Assembly: GCA_947456965.1 (NCBI GenBank)
Contig: CANGTU010000027.1
Location: forward strand, 1 to 46,416
Length of the DNA stretch: 46,416 bases
From: Flavobacteriales bacterium
GTDB taxonomy: Bacteria > Bacteroidota > Bacteroidia > Flavobacteriales_D > Sanyastnellaceae
Direction: 5' to 3'
The notes beneath the pieces are model-generated. The model did no database searches, was not told where the DNA came from, and saw only the letters and a program-made list of their open reading frames with translations. Of this stretch, positions 15,412 to 24,035 are shown one piece after another. The position numbers were made by a program, and so were the translations under genes. Position 1 is the first letter of the stretch, and each line of letters begins with the position of its first letter.

Positions 15412-16575
15412 ATGAAATCACTGTTCACCTTCATGGCAGCCCTTTCGCTGCTGGTCTCTGCCTCCTCACAACAATGTGTGGATCCAAGCCTCATTGACCC
15501 CAATGCTATTTGTCCGATGATCTGGAATCCGGTATGCGGGTGTGATGGTGTAACTTACTCCAACGACTGTGTAGCCGTCAACCAGGGCGGTGTCACCAGT
15601 TGGACACCCGGAGAGTGCAACCAGCAGTTCAGCTGCCTGACCATCCCCGACGGAGTCAACTTCGGAGCATGCGACCTGTTCCTCGGATATGCGGCCAATG
15701 CTGCGGGAGAATGCGTGATGTGGAGCGGCTGCGGCCCTATCGGCTCCGATGGCAATGACTACACCACTGCCTTCTCTGAGACTTCAGGAGAATGTGAAGC
15801 TATCTGCTCGGGCTGCGTTAATCTGGATCAGATCAATTTCGATGTGATTTGTCCTGCCGTTTGGGATCCGGTTTGCGGATGTAACGGTGTGACCTACGGC
15901 AATTCCTGCGAAGCGGCCTACTATGGTGGTGTTACGAGCTACACCCCCGGTGAATGTTCCGGCAAAGGAGATCTTCAATGCTATGATGTTTCATGGATCG
16001 ACTTTGGTGATTGTGATATGATGCTGGGCTGGGCCTTCACGGGTGAATCCTGTGAAGCCGTGAGCGGCTGTGGCTACATGGCCTTCGGCATCGACTTCTC
16101 TCCTTTCTTCTACGATAGTTTTGAGACCTGTGAGGGCGTATGTTCCGGTTTCACTCCTGCATGTATCAATCAATCGCTCATTGATCCTGCGGTCGGCTGC
16201 CTCACCATTTGGGACCCCGTTTGCGGCTGTGATGATATCACCTACGGCAATTCCTGCGAAGCCTTCTACGGGTCCGGTGTAACATCCTGGGTGGCCGGTG
16301 AATGCGGCGGCAACAGCGTAGGTGAAAACAATCCCGTTCCCTTCACGGCCTATCCGAACCCCTTCAGCCACCAGTTTCAGGTGCGCACCGACAGAAGTGG
16401 TTTATTCTCGCTGGTCATCGTATCGGTTACCGGCGAACGAATCCATGAGTCAACCCTCGTGGGTGGTGTTTCCGCCTCTATCGATGCCGCCGCCTGGGCT
16501 GAGGGTGTGTACTTCGTTGGAATCACAGACGAACGGGGCGCTTCTTCCTGGAGCCGGCTCGTGCGTATGCGCTGA
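15412..16575 (+). CDS. T9SS-secreted multi-domain Kazal / Kunitz-like serine protease inhibitor
   Basis: A 387-residue secreted protein. After a signal peptide (1-20) come three Kazal-type domains at about C22-C69, C135-C182 and C251-C298, each with the core PVCGC(D/N)xxTYxNxC. Between them are two copies of a different six-Cys module (C75-C132, C190-C244) with spacing C-10/11-C-12/13-C-5-C-19/20-C-3-C, containing SGCG and ending CExxC. This resembles a diverged Kunitz/BPTI pattern but is not a clean match. A T9SS sorting domain fills residues about 305-387 (FTAYPNPFSHQFQV...WAEGVYFV). The ATG at 15412 gives a clean signal peptide; the longer frame does not. Kazal domains block serine proteases, so export protects the cell surface or interferes with other organisms' proteases. 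The last 126 bases overlap the convergent MMPL gene. Confidence 0.85.
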   Translation: MKSLFTFMAALSLLVSASSQQCVDPSLIDPNAICPMIWNPVCGCDGVTYSNDCVAVNQGGVTSWTPGECNQQFSCLTIPDGVNFGACDLFLGYAANAAGECVMWSGCGPIGSDGNDYTTAFSETSGECEAICSGCVNLDQINFDVICPAVWDPVCGCNGVTYGNSCEAAYYGGVTSYTPGECSGKGDLQCYDVSWIDFGDCDMMLGWAFTGESCEAVSGCGYMAFGIDFSPFFYDSFETCEGVCSGFTPACINQSLIDPAVGCLTIWDPVCGCDDITYGNSCEAFYGSGVTSWVAGECGGNSVGENNPVPFTAYPNPFSHQFQVRTDRSGLFSLVIVSVTGERIHESTLVGGVSASIDAAAWAEGVYFVGITDERGASSWSRLVRMR

Positions 16576-18831
16576 CGGTCCGCTGTGCCGATAGAAGAAG
16601 AGCACCACAAGTGGAGTGTATAACAACTCCACAATGAGTGCGATGAATAGGGTCAGACTGATCAGCAGGCCGATATAAAAGGTTCCCAGGAAATCTGAGA
16701 ATACGAGCGAAAGAAATCCTGCGCTCAGAATAAGCGTGGTCACAATCATGGCTTTGCCCGTGGTGAGGAACGTGCGCTTCACTGCGTACTCCCTCGTCCG
16801 CCCTTCCGCCAGAACAGTGCGCACGCGTGCAAGGAAGTGAATGGTGTCATCCACGGCAATTCCGAACGCTATGTTGAAGATGATGCTGGTGGATACCTTC
16901 AGTGGTATGCCGGCGAAGCCCATGATGCCTCCTACAATGAGAATGGGCAGCATATTGGGAAGGATGGTCAGAGGCACCATTTTCCATGACCGGTATACCA
17001 GCCCCATAATGCAGCCGATAATGCCCACTGAAAGGAGAAGATCCCAAAACATATTCTCCACCAGATACCGGTTGTTCAGATCAATGAGATGTGCTGTGCC
17101 TGTTACCTCATGCCTTGCAAGATCAGGACATTGAGACCGGATGAAGGCGCTCAATGCACCATTCCTCTGCTCAAAATGGATGCGCCCGAAGTCACCCACC
17201 TTTCCGGCAAATCGTAAAACACCGAGAGAATCATTCCAGGAAAGCTTTACCAGACTTCGCAGCTCTTTTCGTCCGAGTAACCGCTCCAACCTTCGGAGGG
17301 ACATGGAATCTTCGGGGACGCGGTAGTACATCTGCTGCCCTGCGTTCTGCGCCTTGTTAGCCATGCGCACAACCTCGGGAAGGGAAAGGAGATTTCCCAC
17401 GCCATATTGCTGCCGCAGATACCGGTCGAGCAGATCGAGCTGGGCCATGACCTGAGGATCGAACGGATCCTGCGTCTCAGCGAGCCGAATGCCCAACTCA
17501 AAAGGCCTGCAACCTGCAAAATGCTCCTCCATGTAGAAGAACTCCTGCTTCAGGAAATGAGAATCGCGCAAATCCTCCAGCATCTTATTATCCACTTCCA
17601 CCAGCGAAATTCCGATGCCACTCAGGATGAACAATCCCAGTCCGCTCCAGAGGATCCTCTTCCTGAAGCGAAGAATCCATGCAAATGCCCGGTGCAGACG
17701 AGATGACCAGAAATCATCACTCAGCGCAAAGGCGTGCATACGCTTCGGCGTCGCAAGCAGCAGGATTGCGGGAAGGACCGAATACGTGAGCCCGTAGGCC
17801 AGCATGATCCCAAACGAGGTGTACACACCAAAGTCGGCAATGGGCCGGATATTGGACAACACCAGCGTAATAAATCCTATCGATGTGGTGAGCGCCGTGA
17901 GGAAGGTGGCCAGCCGAATGCTCTTGAATGCTTTCCAGATGGCCTCCTTCTTTTCTGTACCCTGTCGAAGCTCATGGAGGTACTTCGTGAGGACGTGCAC
18001 GGAATCACTGACACCCACCACAAAGATGATAGTGGGAAGAACAGTCAGCATAAGATCGATATCCTTGCCGATCAGACGCATGAAGCCAAGCGTCCAGAGC
18101 AGCGAGAGGAGCACGATCAGCGCTGGAATAATCATCCCCCAACCGGACCGGAAGGCGATGTAGAGGAAAAGCAAGGTGAGCAGCAGACTCAGGGAAATGA
18201 AGAGGGCCAATTCGCGCACCATCATTTCGACATAAACCCGCTGACCCAGTGCGCGGCCAATCACGTGTGCCTTGTCAAATCCAAATGACTCCACCGCTTC
18301 CTCGATGGCATAGGAAAGCTGGTCGCATTGAACCTTTCCCAGCATCTGGGTGTGCTTCATCTGGATAGCCGCAGCATGACCATCCGAAGAAAAAAATACC
18401 CCCACGTAGGAAGGAGAAGAATAGATGCGGGCGGAATCCAGGGCATAATTTTCCGGCTCCTGCCAGCGCAGCAGTGGATTGCGGAACACTCCTCCCATTA
18501 CGGGATCTCGAACCACTTCAAACAGGTCGGTGGGCCCTATGGCCTGTTCCACATGCTCAATGCGGGATAAGACCCGACTCAGACTGTCAACTCGACCAAG
18601 GAAATCAGCATCGAAGATGCCTTCTTGATTCTCCAGCGCCACAATGAAAAAATCATTGTCCGTTTCAAAGGACTCCCTGAATTCGAGGTAGTAATCAGTA
18701 GCGGGGTCGTGATGCGGAAAGAAATCCTCAAAATCGTAGTCAAGCCGTAATCCGAAAGCCAGCCAACCTGCCAGGAGCGAAATAACGACCGCAGCGGCAA
18801 GGATGAGGAGGGCAATCCGGTGGGAGAACAT
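16450..18831 (-). CDS. MMPL/RND-superfamily exporter
   Basis: A 793-residue inner-membrane protein with the duplicated RND layout: one helix, a large periplasmic loop, five helices, then the same again. The paired proton-relay motifs are FVVGVSDSVHVL in the first half and FGIAVDDTIHFLARV in the second. Proteins of this type export lipids, hopanoids or other hydrophobic compounds; no adaptor or outer-membrane partner lies nearby, so the cargo is unknown. Start set at ATG 18831, two codons inside a TTG. The final roughly 42 residues (after VVLFFYRHSG) are encoded antisense to the sorting domain of the Kazal gene and look like unselected read-through: hydrophilic and rich in Gly, Pro and His. 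Confidence 0.85.
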   Translation of the reverse strand: MFSHRIALLILAAAVVISLLAGWLAFGLRLDYDFEDFFPHHDPATDYYLEFRESFETDNDFFIVALENQEGIFDADFLGRVDSLSRVLSRIEHVEQAIGPTDLFEVVRDPVMGGVFRNPLLRWQEPENYALDSARIYSSPSYVGVFFSSDGHAAAIQMKHTQMLGKVQCDQLSYAIEEAVESFGFDKAHVIGRALGQRVYVEMMVRELALFISLSLLLTLLFLYIAFRSGWGMIIPALIVLLSLLWTLGFMRLIGKDIDLMLTVLPTIIFVVGVSDSVHVLTKYLHELRQGTEKKEAIWKAFKSIRLATFLTALTTSIGFITLVLSNIRPIADFGVYTSFGIMLAYGLTYSVLPAILLLATPKRMHAFALSDDFWSSRLHRAFAWILRFRKRILWSGLGLFILSGIGISLVEVDNKMLEDLRDSHFLKQEFFYMEEHFAGCRPFELGIRLAETQDPFDPQVMAQLDLLDRYLRQQYGVGNLLSLPEVVRMANKAQNAGQQMYYRVPEDSMSLRRLERLLGRKELRSLVKLSWNDSLGVLRFAGKVGDFGRIHFEQRNGALSAFIRSQCPDLARHEVTGTAHLIDLNNRYLVENMFWDLLLSVGIIGCIMGLVYRSWKMVPLTILPNMLPILIVGGIMGFAGIPLKVSTSIIFNIAFGIAVDDTIHFLARVRTVLAEGRTREYAVKRTFLTTGKAMIVTTLILSAGFLSLVFSDFLGTFYIGLLISLTLFIALIVELLYTPLVVLFFYRHSGPSAHTHEPAPGRSAPFVCDSNEVHTLSPGGGIDRGGNTTHEG

Positions 18832-18937
18832 AGACAACAGTCTGGCCTAAGAACTTGCAGCAGACAACCTTTGTTCGGAGCCAGATCGAGAAAGGATAAA
18901 ACATTCCCACATCAGATCGCAGATGGCTGGCCTTCAC

Positions 18938-19369
18938 TTATGATTTACGCAAAATATCGCGGATTTCACCGAGCAATACTTCTTCCCTGGATGGCTCGGC
19001 TGGTGCAGCTGGAGCTTCTTCCTGCTTCTTCTTTAAGCGATTCACGGCCTTGACCACAAGGAACATAACAAACGCAACGATGATGAAGTCAATCAGTACC
19101 GTGATAAATGCCCCATAGCGGATGGCGATGGGCTGCACAGCTTCGGTCATGATGTTTCCGCCAGCATCGGTAACAGCTGCCGATCCGGACGTGATTTTCC
19201 ATTCCATGGCGGAAAAGTCTTTACCCGAAGTGAGCAATCCCACCAGAGGCATGACCATGCCGTCAACAAAAGCAGTTACGATTTTGCCGAAAGCACCACC
19301 CATAACAAACGCGATGGCCAGATCCACCAGATTACCCCGGAGTGCAAATTCCCTGAATTCCTTGAGCAT
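18938..19369 (-). CDS. mscL: MscL large-conductance mechanosensitive channel
   Basis: A 143-residue channel protein. The first helix carries [41 protein letters not shown], the pore-lining helix of MscL. The second membrane helix is [23 protein letters not shown], followed by a charged linker and a C-terminal amphipathic helix ([14 protein letters not shown]). It opens under membrane tension to dump solutes during osmotic downshock. Start ATG 19369 fits the family; the frame extends further upstream without support. TATACTTG at 19404-19397 is a possible -7 box. It lies downstream of a dnaK terminator and is probably transcribed alone. Confidence 0.95.
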   Translation of the reverse strand: MLKEFREFALRGNLVDLAIAFVMGGAFGKIVTAFVDGMVMPLVGLLTSGKDFSAMEWKITSGSAAVTDAGGNIMTEAVQPIAIRYGAFITVLIDFIIVAFVMFLVVKAVNRLKKKQEEAPAAPAEPSREEVLLGEIRDILRKS

Positions 19370-19438
19370 GAGAGTTGTGTATTTAAGTTCGGGAGCCAAG
19401 TATAGGCCATTAACCTGAAACAGGACATCCGGAGCGAC

Positions 19439-19475
19439 CAAAAACAGAAACGCCCGGGCATGGATACCCGGGCGT
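19439..19475 (-). terminator. Intrinsic terminator of dnaK
   Basis: A perfect 9-bp stem, ACGCCCGGG (19450-19458) with CCCGGGCGT (19467-19475), and an 8-base loop. It is followed on the minus strand by a T-rich run (TTTCTGTTTTTGG). It lies 21 bases after the dnaK stop and separates dnaK from mscL. Confidence 0.85.
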
Positions 19476-19495
19476 CCTGAAGTTCAGGTATTCCC

Positions 19496-21391
19496 TTATT
19501 TCTTATCATCCTTCACCTCTTCGAAGTCCACATCAGTGACTTCGGAGTCGGTGCCATTGCCGGTATTGGTATTGCCACCGCCCGACTGGGATTGGTTGTA
19601 CATATCCTGACTTGCCGCCTGAAACGTGGCATTCAGGGCATCCATGGTCGACTTGATGGCATCGAGATCCTTCTCAGCATGCGCTTTTTTGAGATCAGCC
19701 AATCCGGACTCAACCTGCGCCTTCTTATCAGCAGGAAGCTTATCACCGAATTCTTTCAATTGCTTCTCTACCTGAAAGATGAGCTGATCTGCCTGGTTGA
19801 CCAGATCTGCGGATTCACGGGCCTTGCGATCGGAGTCGGCGTTCAGTTCAGCTTCCTTCTTCATGCGCTCAATATCCTCCTTGCCCAGACCGCTTGATGC
19901 CTCTATCCTGATGGATTGGCTCTTATTGGTGGCTTTATCGATCGCAGAGACATGAATAAGACCATTGGCATCGATGTCGAAGATGACTTCAACCTGAGGA
20001 ATCCCTCTGGGCGCGGGTGGAATGCCATCCAGGTGGAATCGCCCGATGGTGCGGTTATCCTTGGCCATGGCACGTTCTCCTTGCAGAACATGAATTTCCA
20101 CGCTCGGCTGGTTATCGCTGGCGGTGGAGAACACCTCCGACTTCTTCGTGGGGATAGTCGTATTGGCTTCAATCAGCTTGGTGAATACACCTCCCATGGT
20201 TTCAATACCCAGAGAGAGTGGTGTCACATCCAGCAGAAGCACATCCTTCACCTCCCCGGTGAGTACACCTCCCTGAATTGCTGCTCCCACAGCCACGACC
20301 TCATCAGGATTCACTCCCTTGCTTGGCTCCTTGCCAAAGTACTTCTTCACAGCTTCCTGAACAGCCGGGATGCGGGTGGAACCACCTACGAGGATAACCT
20401 CGTTGATGTCCCGAACCGAAAGACCTGCCTTCTTGAGGGCTGATTCACACGGTGCAATGGTGCGCTGGATGAGGCTATCGGCGAGTTGCTCAAACTTCGC
20501 ACGGCTCAATGAACGCACGAGGTGCTTCGGAATGCCGTCCACCGGCATGATGTAGGGAAGATTAATCTCTGTGCTGGTGGAACTGGAGAGTTCAATTTTC
20601 GCTTTTTCAGCGGCCTCCTTCAGGCGCTGAAGGGCCATAGGATCCTTCGTCAGATCGATATTGCCGTTCTCATTTTTAAATTCCTGAACCAGCCATTCGA
20701 TGATGACCTGGTCAAAGTCATCACCACCCAGGTGTGTATCGCCATCTGTGGAAAGAACTTCAAATACACCATCTCCCAACTCGAGGATGGATACGTCATG
20801 TGTTCCTCCTCCACAGTCGAACACGACAATCTTCATATCACTGGATTTCTTATCCAGTCCGTATGCCAGAGCTGCGGCTGTGGGCTCATTAATGATTCGC
20901 TTGACCTTGAGACCGGCAATCTCGCCGGCTTCCTTGGTGGCCTGACGCTGGGAGTCGTTGAAGTAGGCGGGGACTGTGATCACGGCCTCCGTCACTTCAT
21001 GCCCAAGATAATCTTCGGCTGTCTTCTTCATTTTCTGAAGAACCATTGCCGAAATTTCCTGAGGGGTGTACATCCGGTCGTCAATCTTCACGCGAGGGGT
21101 GTTTCCCTCACCGCGTACTACTTCATAGGGAACCCGCGTGGCCTCACGCTGGCTTTCATCATAGGTATTACCCATGAAGCGCTTGATGGAATAAATGGTT
21201 TTGCGGGGATTGGTGATCGCCTGACGCTTGGCCGGGTCGCCGACCTTGCGCTCTCCACCATCTACAAATGCGACCATAGACGGGGTGGTACGGCGGCCTT
21301 CGCTATTCGCGATGACTACCGGCTCACTGCCCTCCATCACCGCCACGCAGGAGTTTGTCGTGCCCAGGTCGATACCTATAATCTTGCTCAT
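19496..21391 (-). CDS. dnaK: Hsp70 chaperone DnaK
   Basis: A 631-residue DnaK. The ATPase domain (about 1-385) begins [19 protein letters not shown] and contains the phosphate motifs [13 protein letters not shown] and [13 protein letters not shown]. The substrate-binding domain follows the linker [15 protein letters not shown]. The lid helices end in a Gly/Asn/Thr-rich segment and the conserved acidic tail [15 protein letters not shown]. One deviation is CGGGTHD, where most DnaKs have LGGGTFD. It folds and protects proteins with DnaJ and GrpE, whose genes are not adjacent. Start ATG 21391 matches family; the open frame upstream is not used. A TGTCAG direct repeat upstream may be regulatory. 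Confidence 0.98.
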   Translation of the reverse strand: MSKIIGIDLGTTNSCVAVMEGSEPVVIANSEGRRTTPSMVAFVDGGERKVGDPAKRQAITNPRKTIYSIKRFMGNTYDESQREATRVPYEVVRGEGNTPRVKIDDRMYTPQEISAMVLQKMKKTAEDYLGHEVTEAVITVPAYFNDSQRQATKEAGEIAGLKVKRIINEPTAAALAYGLDKKSSDMKIVVFDCGGGTHDVSILELGDGVFEVLSTDGDTHLGGDDFDQVIIEWLVQEFKNENGNIDLTKDPMALQRLKEAAEKAKIELSSSTSTEINLPYIMPVDGIPKHLVRSLSRAKFEQLADSLIQRTIAPCESALKKAGLSVRDINEVILVGGSTRIPAVQEAVKKYFGKEPSKGVNPDEVVAVGAAIQGGVLTGEVKDVLLLDVTPLSLGIETMGGVFTKLIEANTTIPTKKSEVFSTASDNQPSVEIHVLQGERAMAKDNRTIGRFHLDGIPPAPRGIPQVEVIFDIDANGLIHVSAIDKATNKSQSIRIEASSGLGKEDIERMKKEAELNADSDRKARESADLVNQADQLIFQVEKQLKEFGDKLPADKKAQVESGLADLKKAHAEKDLDAIKSTMDALNATFQAASQDMYNQSQSGGGNTNTGNGTDSEVTDVDFEEVKDDKK

Positions 21392-21464
21392 TTCTCGTTT
21401 TGTTTTTCGTTGGAAACTGCCGCTTTCAGTCAATTTGGATGCCACCCGAAAGCATCGGAAATCC

Positions 21465-21482
21465 TGTCAGGCAAATTGTCAG
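21465..21482. promoter_or_regulatory. TGTCAG direct repeat upstream of dnaK
   Basis: TGTCAG occurs twice on the plus strand, at 21465-21470 and 21477-21482, starting 12 bases apart, about 75-90 bases upstream of the dnaK ATG. On the transcribed strand this reads CTGACA twice. The spacing of about one helical turn suggests a protein-binding site, possibly heat-shock control. The rest of the 187-base gap shows nothing recognisable. Confidence 0.3.
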
Positions 21483-21578
21483 AAATGCCCACCTGCCGCG
21501 TCTTCCGCGGACCGAATGTCAGCATTTTACACACGAAATGCCGGATTCAGCGATGAATCTCTGGGCTATGGGTAGGGT

Positions 21579-22061
21579 TCAGCGCTTCTGCGTAGGGGGA
21601 ACAGCAGCTCCCGGACGGCTGTTGGGGCGAGCGGGAGGCTCTGCTCCCTGATCGGGTTTTTCGCGGCGACGGGGATTATCGCGTTCAAAAACGAGGTGGG
21701 TTTCGTTCCGCCCGTTGAGCATGAGATCATAGCTGGCCACAAAGCGAAAGCCAAGACCCGACAAATAAGAAAAACCATCCGGGATGCTTGCAATCGAATA
21801 CTTGCGCATGTCAATCAATTGCTGCGCAAATTCCTTATCCGTGAAATAGGTCGGCTGTTCGCGTCCCACATCGAAGCTCAGACTGACTCCGCCGGCCGTG
21901 TTTTCCGTCACCAGGAGTTCCACCACAATAATCTGCGGATCTACCTGACGGGGCAGCGGACTGGTATCCTTCACGGGCTGTTGAGAGGTCACTGCAGGAC
22001 GCGTCTGCGCTTGAGTCAATGCAGCTGCGAACAGAGCGAGAATCATCAAAATGTGTTTCAT
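21579..22061 (-). CDS. Secreted protein of unknown function with a Pro/Arg-rich tail
   Basis: A 160-residue protein not recognised. A signal peptide is clear (MKHILMILALFAAALTQAQ). A folded middle part (about 40-128, VDPQIIVVELLVTEN...YDLMLNGRNETHLVFERDN) looks like alternating strands and helices. The last 32 residues are disordered and rich in Pro, Arg and Gly (RRREKPDQGAEPPARPNSRPG). No lipobox and no T9SS sorting domain, so it is probably periplasmic. It lies 60 bases after the methyltransferase gene on the same strand and is separated from dnaK by 187 bases. Confidence 0.7.
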   Translation of the reverse strand: MKHILMILALFAAALTQAQTRPAVTSQQPVKDTSPLPRQVDPQIIVVELLVTENTAGGVSLSFDVGREQPTYFTDKEFAQQLIDMRKYSIASIPDGFSYLSGLGFRFVASYDLMLNGRNETHLVFERDNPRRREKPDQGAEPPARPNSRPGAAVPPTQKR

Positions 22062-22121
22062 GGGATTAGGTTGGTTTTGCGGGAGGTCAAAAATAGTGAG
22101 AAGCGGCCGCCAGTCAAGAAT

Positions 22122-22910
22122 TCAGGGGAGGCGCAGGACAAAATGCTCCTTGCGGAGCCTGGCGCCCGTCCGGATCAGGCCGAAATGAAAGAAGTCCATG
22201 GTCAGTGGCACATCAGAGCGGCTGCACAATTCCGACCAGGCGGCTGACATATCCCGCGACCAATACACATCATCTATGAGGATCGTGGCATCTCCCCGGC
22301 ATCTCGAGAGCAGCCATTGGGAATACTCGAGCACAGGACCTCTGCGGTGGTTGCCGTCGAGGAAGGTGAAATCGGGCGAGATATCGCGACCCGCGAGCAC
22401 GGGCAATAACGCATCAAACGATCCGGAGAGAAACTCGATTTGATCAAGTCCGAGGTCACGCGCCTGCTGCCGGGCCATGCTGCTCAGCTGGGGATCGCCC
22501 TCCATGGTAATGATCCGCGCCTCGGGTGCGGCCAGCGCCATAGTTATGGTGCCCAGTCCGAGATTGGTTCCAAACTCCAGAATCAAATCCGGACGGGCGT
22601 CCCGCACCAGGCACCAAAGCGCTTCCAGCTGGTGAGCGGAAGAAGAAGCATGACGAGCTATGGAGGATATGCTGCGCGACGTTTCCCTCCTTCTGCTGCC
22701 GGCGCCGAAATCCTCCAGCCGCATCATGCCGCGATCGGCCAGGTAGCGCTGCCTGCACGCCTCAACAGGCTTGAGCGAATTCCGGGCTTCCCGGCGCCGT
22801 GTAAGCACCTCAGTGATCATCCGGTAAACGAGGGGAGAGTGAACACCATGGGGTCCTCTGGCCATGAACTGATGACGCAACCAGCGGGTGGCCTCAAAGC
22901 AGGCGCTCAT
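22122..22910 (-). CDS. Class I SAM-dependent methyltransferase, coupled to lpxD
   Basis: A 262-residue protein with a SAM-binding Rossmann fold: LILEFGTNLGLGTITMALA (motif I, about 110-128), IITMEGDP (motif II acidic residue) and FTFLDGNHRRGPVLEY. The order is like catechol/caffeoyl-CoA O-methyltransferases and related sugar or lipid-modifying enzymes. The N-terminus has ARGPHGVHSPLVY, a segment I associate with a Bacteroidota-specific group of unknown substrate. Its ATG overlaps the lpxD stop (ATGA), so it is made together with a lipid A enzyme; an envelope substrate is possible but not shown. Confidence 0.78.
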   Translation of the reverse strand: MSACFEATRWLRHQFMARGPHGVHSPLVYRMITEVLTRRREARNSLKPVEACRQRYLADRGMMRLEDFGAGSRRRETSRSISSIARHASSSAHQLEALWCLVRDARPDLILEFGTNLGLGTITMALAAPEARIITMEGDPQLSSMARQQARDLGLDQIEFLSGSFDALLPVLAGRDISPDFTFLDGNHRRGPVLEYSQWLLSRCRGDATILIDDVYWSRDMSAAWSELCSRSDVPLTMDFFHFGLIRTGARLRKEHFVLRLP

Positions 22911-23953
22911 GATTCACCGGAAGAATCGCGCAGCTTCTTCTCCAATGCTGAAATCCGCTGCATCAGCTCAGGAAGATTGCGGAAACCGACATATGATTTC
23001 TTGTAGTCCATGATCGGGAAAGCAGGTGAGCCCTGCACGATGGTTCCCGGCTCTGCAATATCCTGTCCAACGCCACTTTGGGCGGCAATCTTCACACCGT
23101 CGGCAATCGTGAGGTGACCGACAATTCCGACTTGTCCACCGATCATGCAGTTGCGTCCGATCCGCGTGGATCCCGCTATGCCCGTCTGGGCCGCAATGAC
23201 GGTATTCTCTCCGATGTCCACATTATGGGCGATCTGAATAAGATTATCCAGCTTGACTCCCTTCCGGATGATGGTCGAACCAAGCGTCGCTCTGTCAATC
23301 GTAGTATTGGCTCCGATCTCTACGTGGTCCTCGATGACCACATTCCCGATTTGCGGAACCTTGGCATAATTGTTTTCACTTCCCGGTGCAAACCCAAAGC
23401 CATCAGCACCAATCACAACGCCGGCATGCAGTGTGCAGGCATTGCCGATTAGGCAATCGCGGTAAACCTTGACTCCGGGGTAGAGCGACGTGGAAGCTCC
23501 CACCGACACCTGTTCACCCAGAAATACACCAGCGTAGAGCTGCACGCCAGCTCCGAGTTTAACGCCCGCACAGATGACGGCATGCGGACCGATATACGCA
23601 TCGTCAGGCACGATCACGCCTGGCGCAACAACCGCAGTGGGATCCACTCCCGGCCGAGGCTTTCGGGCCTGATCATAGGCCTCCAGCAATCGGGCAAAAC
23701 TCGCGTAGGCATCGGGCACCCGGATGAGGGTGAGGGATGCGGGCAAGGACTTTTCGGCTGTGAAATCAGCCGCGACGATGGCAATGCTCGCTCCAGTCTC
23801 GTAGATATACGAGGTATACTTGGGATTGGCCAAAAAAGTGAGGGTACCGGGCTGACCCTCCTCAATTTTGGATAATGCGCTCACCCGGACCTCCGGATTG
23901 CCCTCGATAGAGCCGCCGAGCATTTCGGCAATTTGACTTGCGCTGAATTCCAT
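22907..23953 (-). CDS. lpxD: LpxD, UDP-3-O-acylglucosamine N-acyltransferase (lipid A)
   Basis: A 348-residue enzyme adding the N-linked hydroxyacyl chain to UDP-3-O-acylglucosamine, the third step of lipid A synthesis in the cytoplasm. The N-terminal uridine-binding domain (about 1-100, with LTFLANPKYTSYIYET) is followed by a left-handed beta helix built from hexapeptide repeats (about 105-315: DDAYIGPHAVICAGVKLGAG and so on). The catalytic region contains GADGFGFAP and IAHNVDIGENT. The C-terminal helix resembles the LpxD trimer tail. A candidate promoter lies 55 bases upstream. Confidence 0.96.
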   Translation of the reverse strand: MEFSASQIAEMLGGSIEGNPEVRVSALSKIEEGQPGTLTFLANPKYTSYIYETGASIAIVAADFTAEKSLPASLTLIRVPDAYASFARLLEAYDQARKPRPGVDPTAVVAPGVIVPDDAYIGPHAVICAGVKLGAGVQLYAGVFLGEQVSVGASTSLYPGVKVYRDCLIGNACTLHAGVVIGADGFGFAPGSENNYAKVPQIGNVVIEDHVEIGANTTIDRATLGSTIIRKGVKLDNLIQIAHNVDIGENTVIAAQTGIAGSTRIGRNCMIGGQVGIVGHLTIADGVKIAAQSGVGQDIAEPGTIVQGSPAFPIMDYKKSYVGFRNLPELMQRISALEKKLRDSSGES

Positions 23954-24007
23954 GGATCGGTTTGATCACGCAGAGCGGGGTAGTATCCTGCAGTGCTGCT
24001 ATCGTTG

Positions 24008-24015
24008 CGAATATA
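24008..24015 (-). promoter_or_regulatory. Candidate -7 box of lpxD
   Basis: On the minus strand TATATTCG, seven of eight matches to TAnnTTTG, lies in the 82-base gap between aroA and lpxD, 55 bases before the lpxD ATG. It suggests lpxD starts its own transcript rather than being read from the aroA operon. Confidence 0.4.
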
Positions 24016-24035
24016 CCCCGCGGAACCGAAGGCCG

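Noticed and set aside
20522-21556. 344-codon open frame on the plus strand opposite dnaK
   Set aside because: It is the antisense shadow of a highly conserved chaperone gene with high G+C third positions; its translation matches no known fold and lacks a promoter or sensible start.
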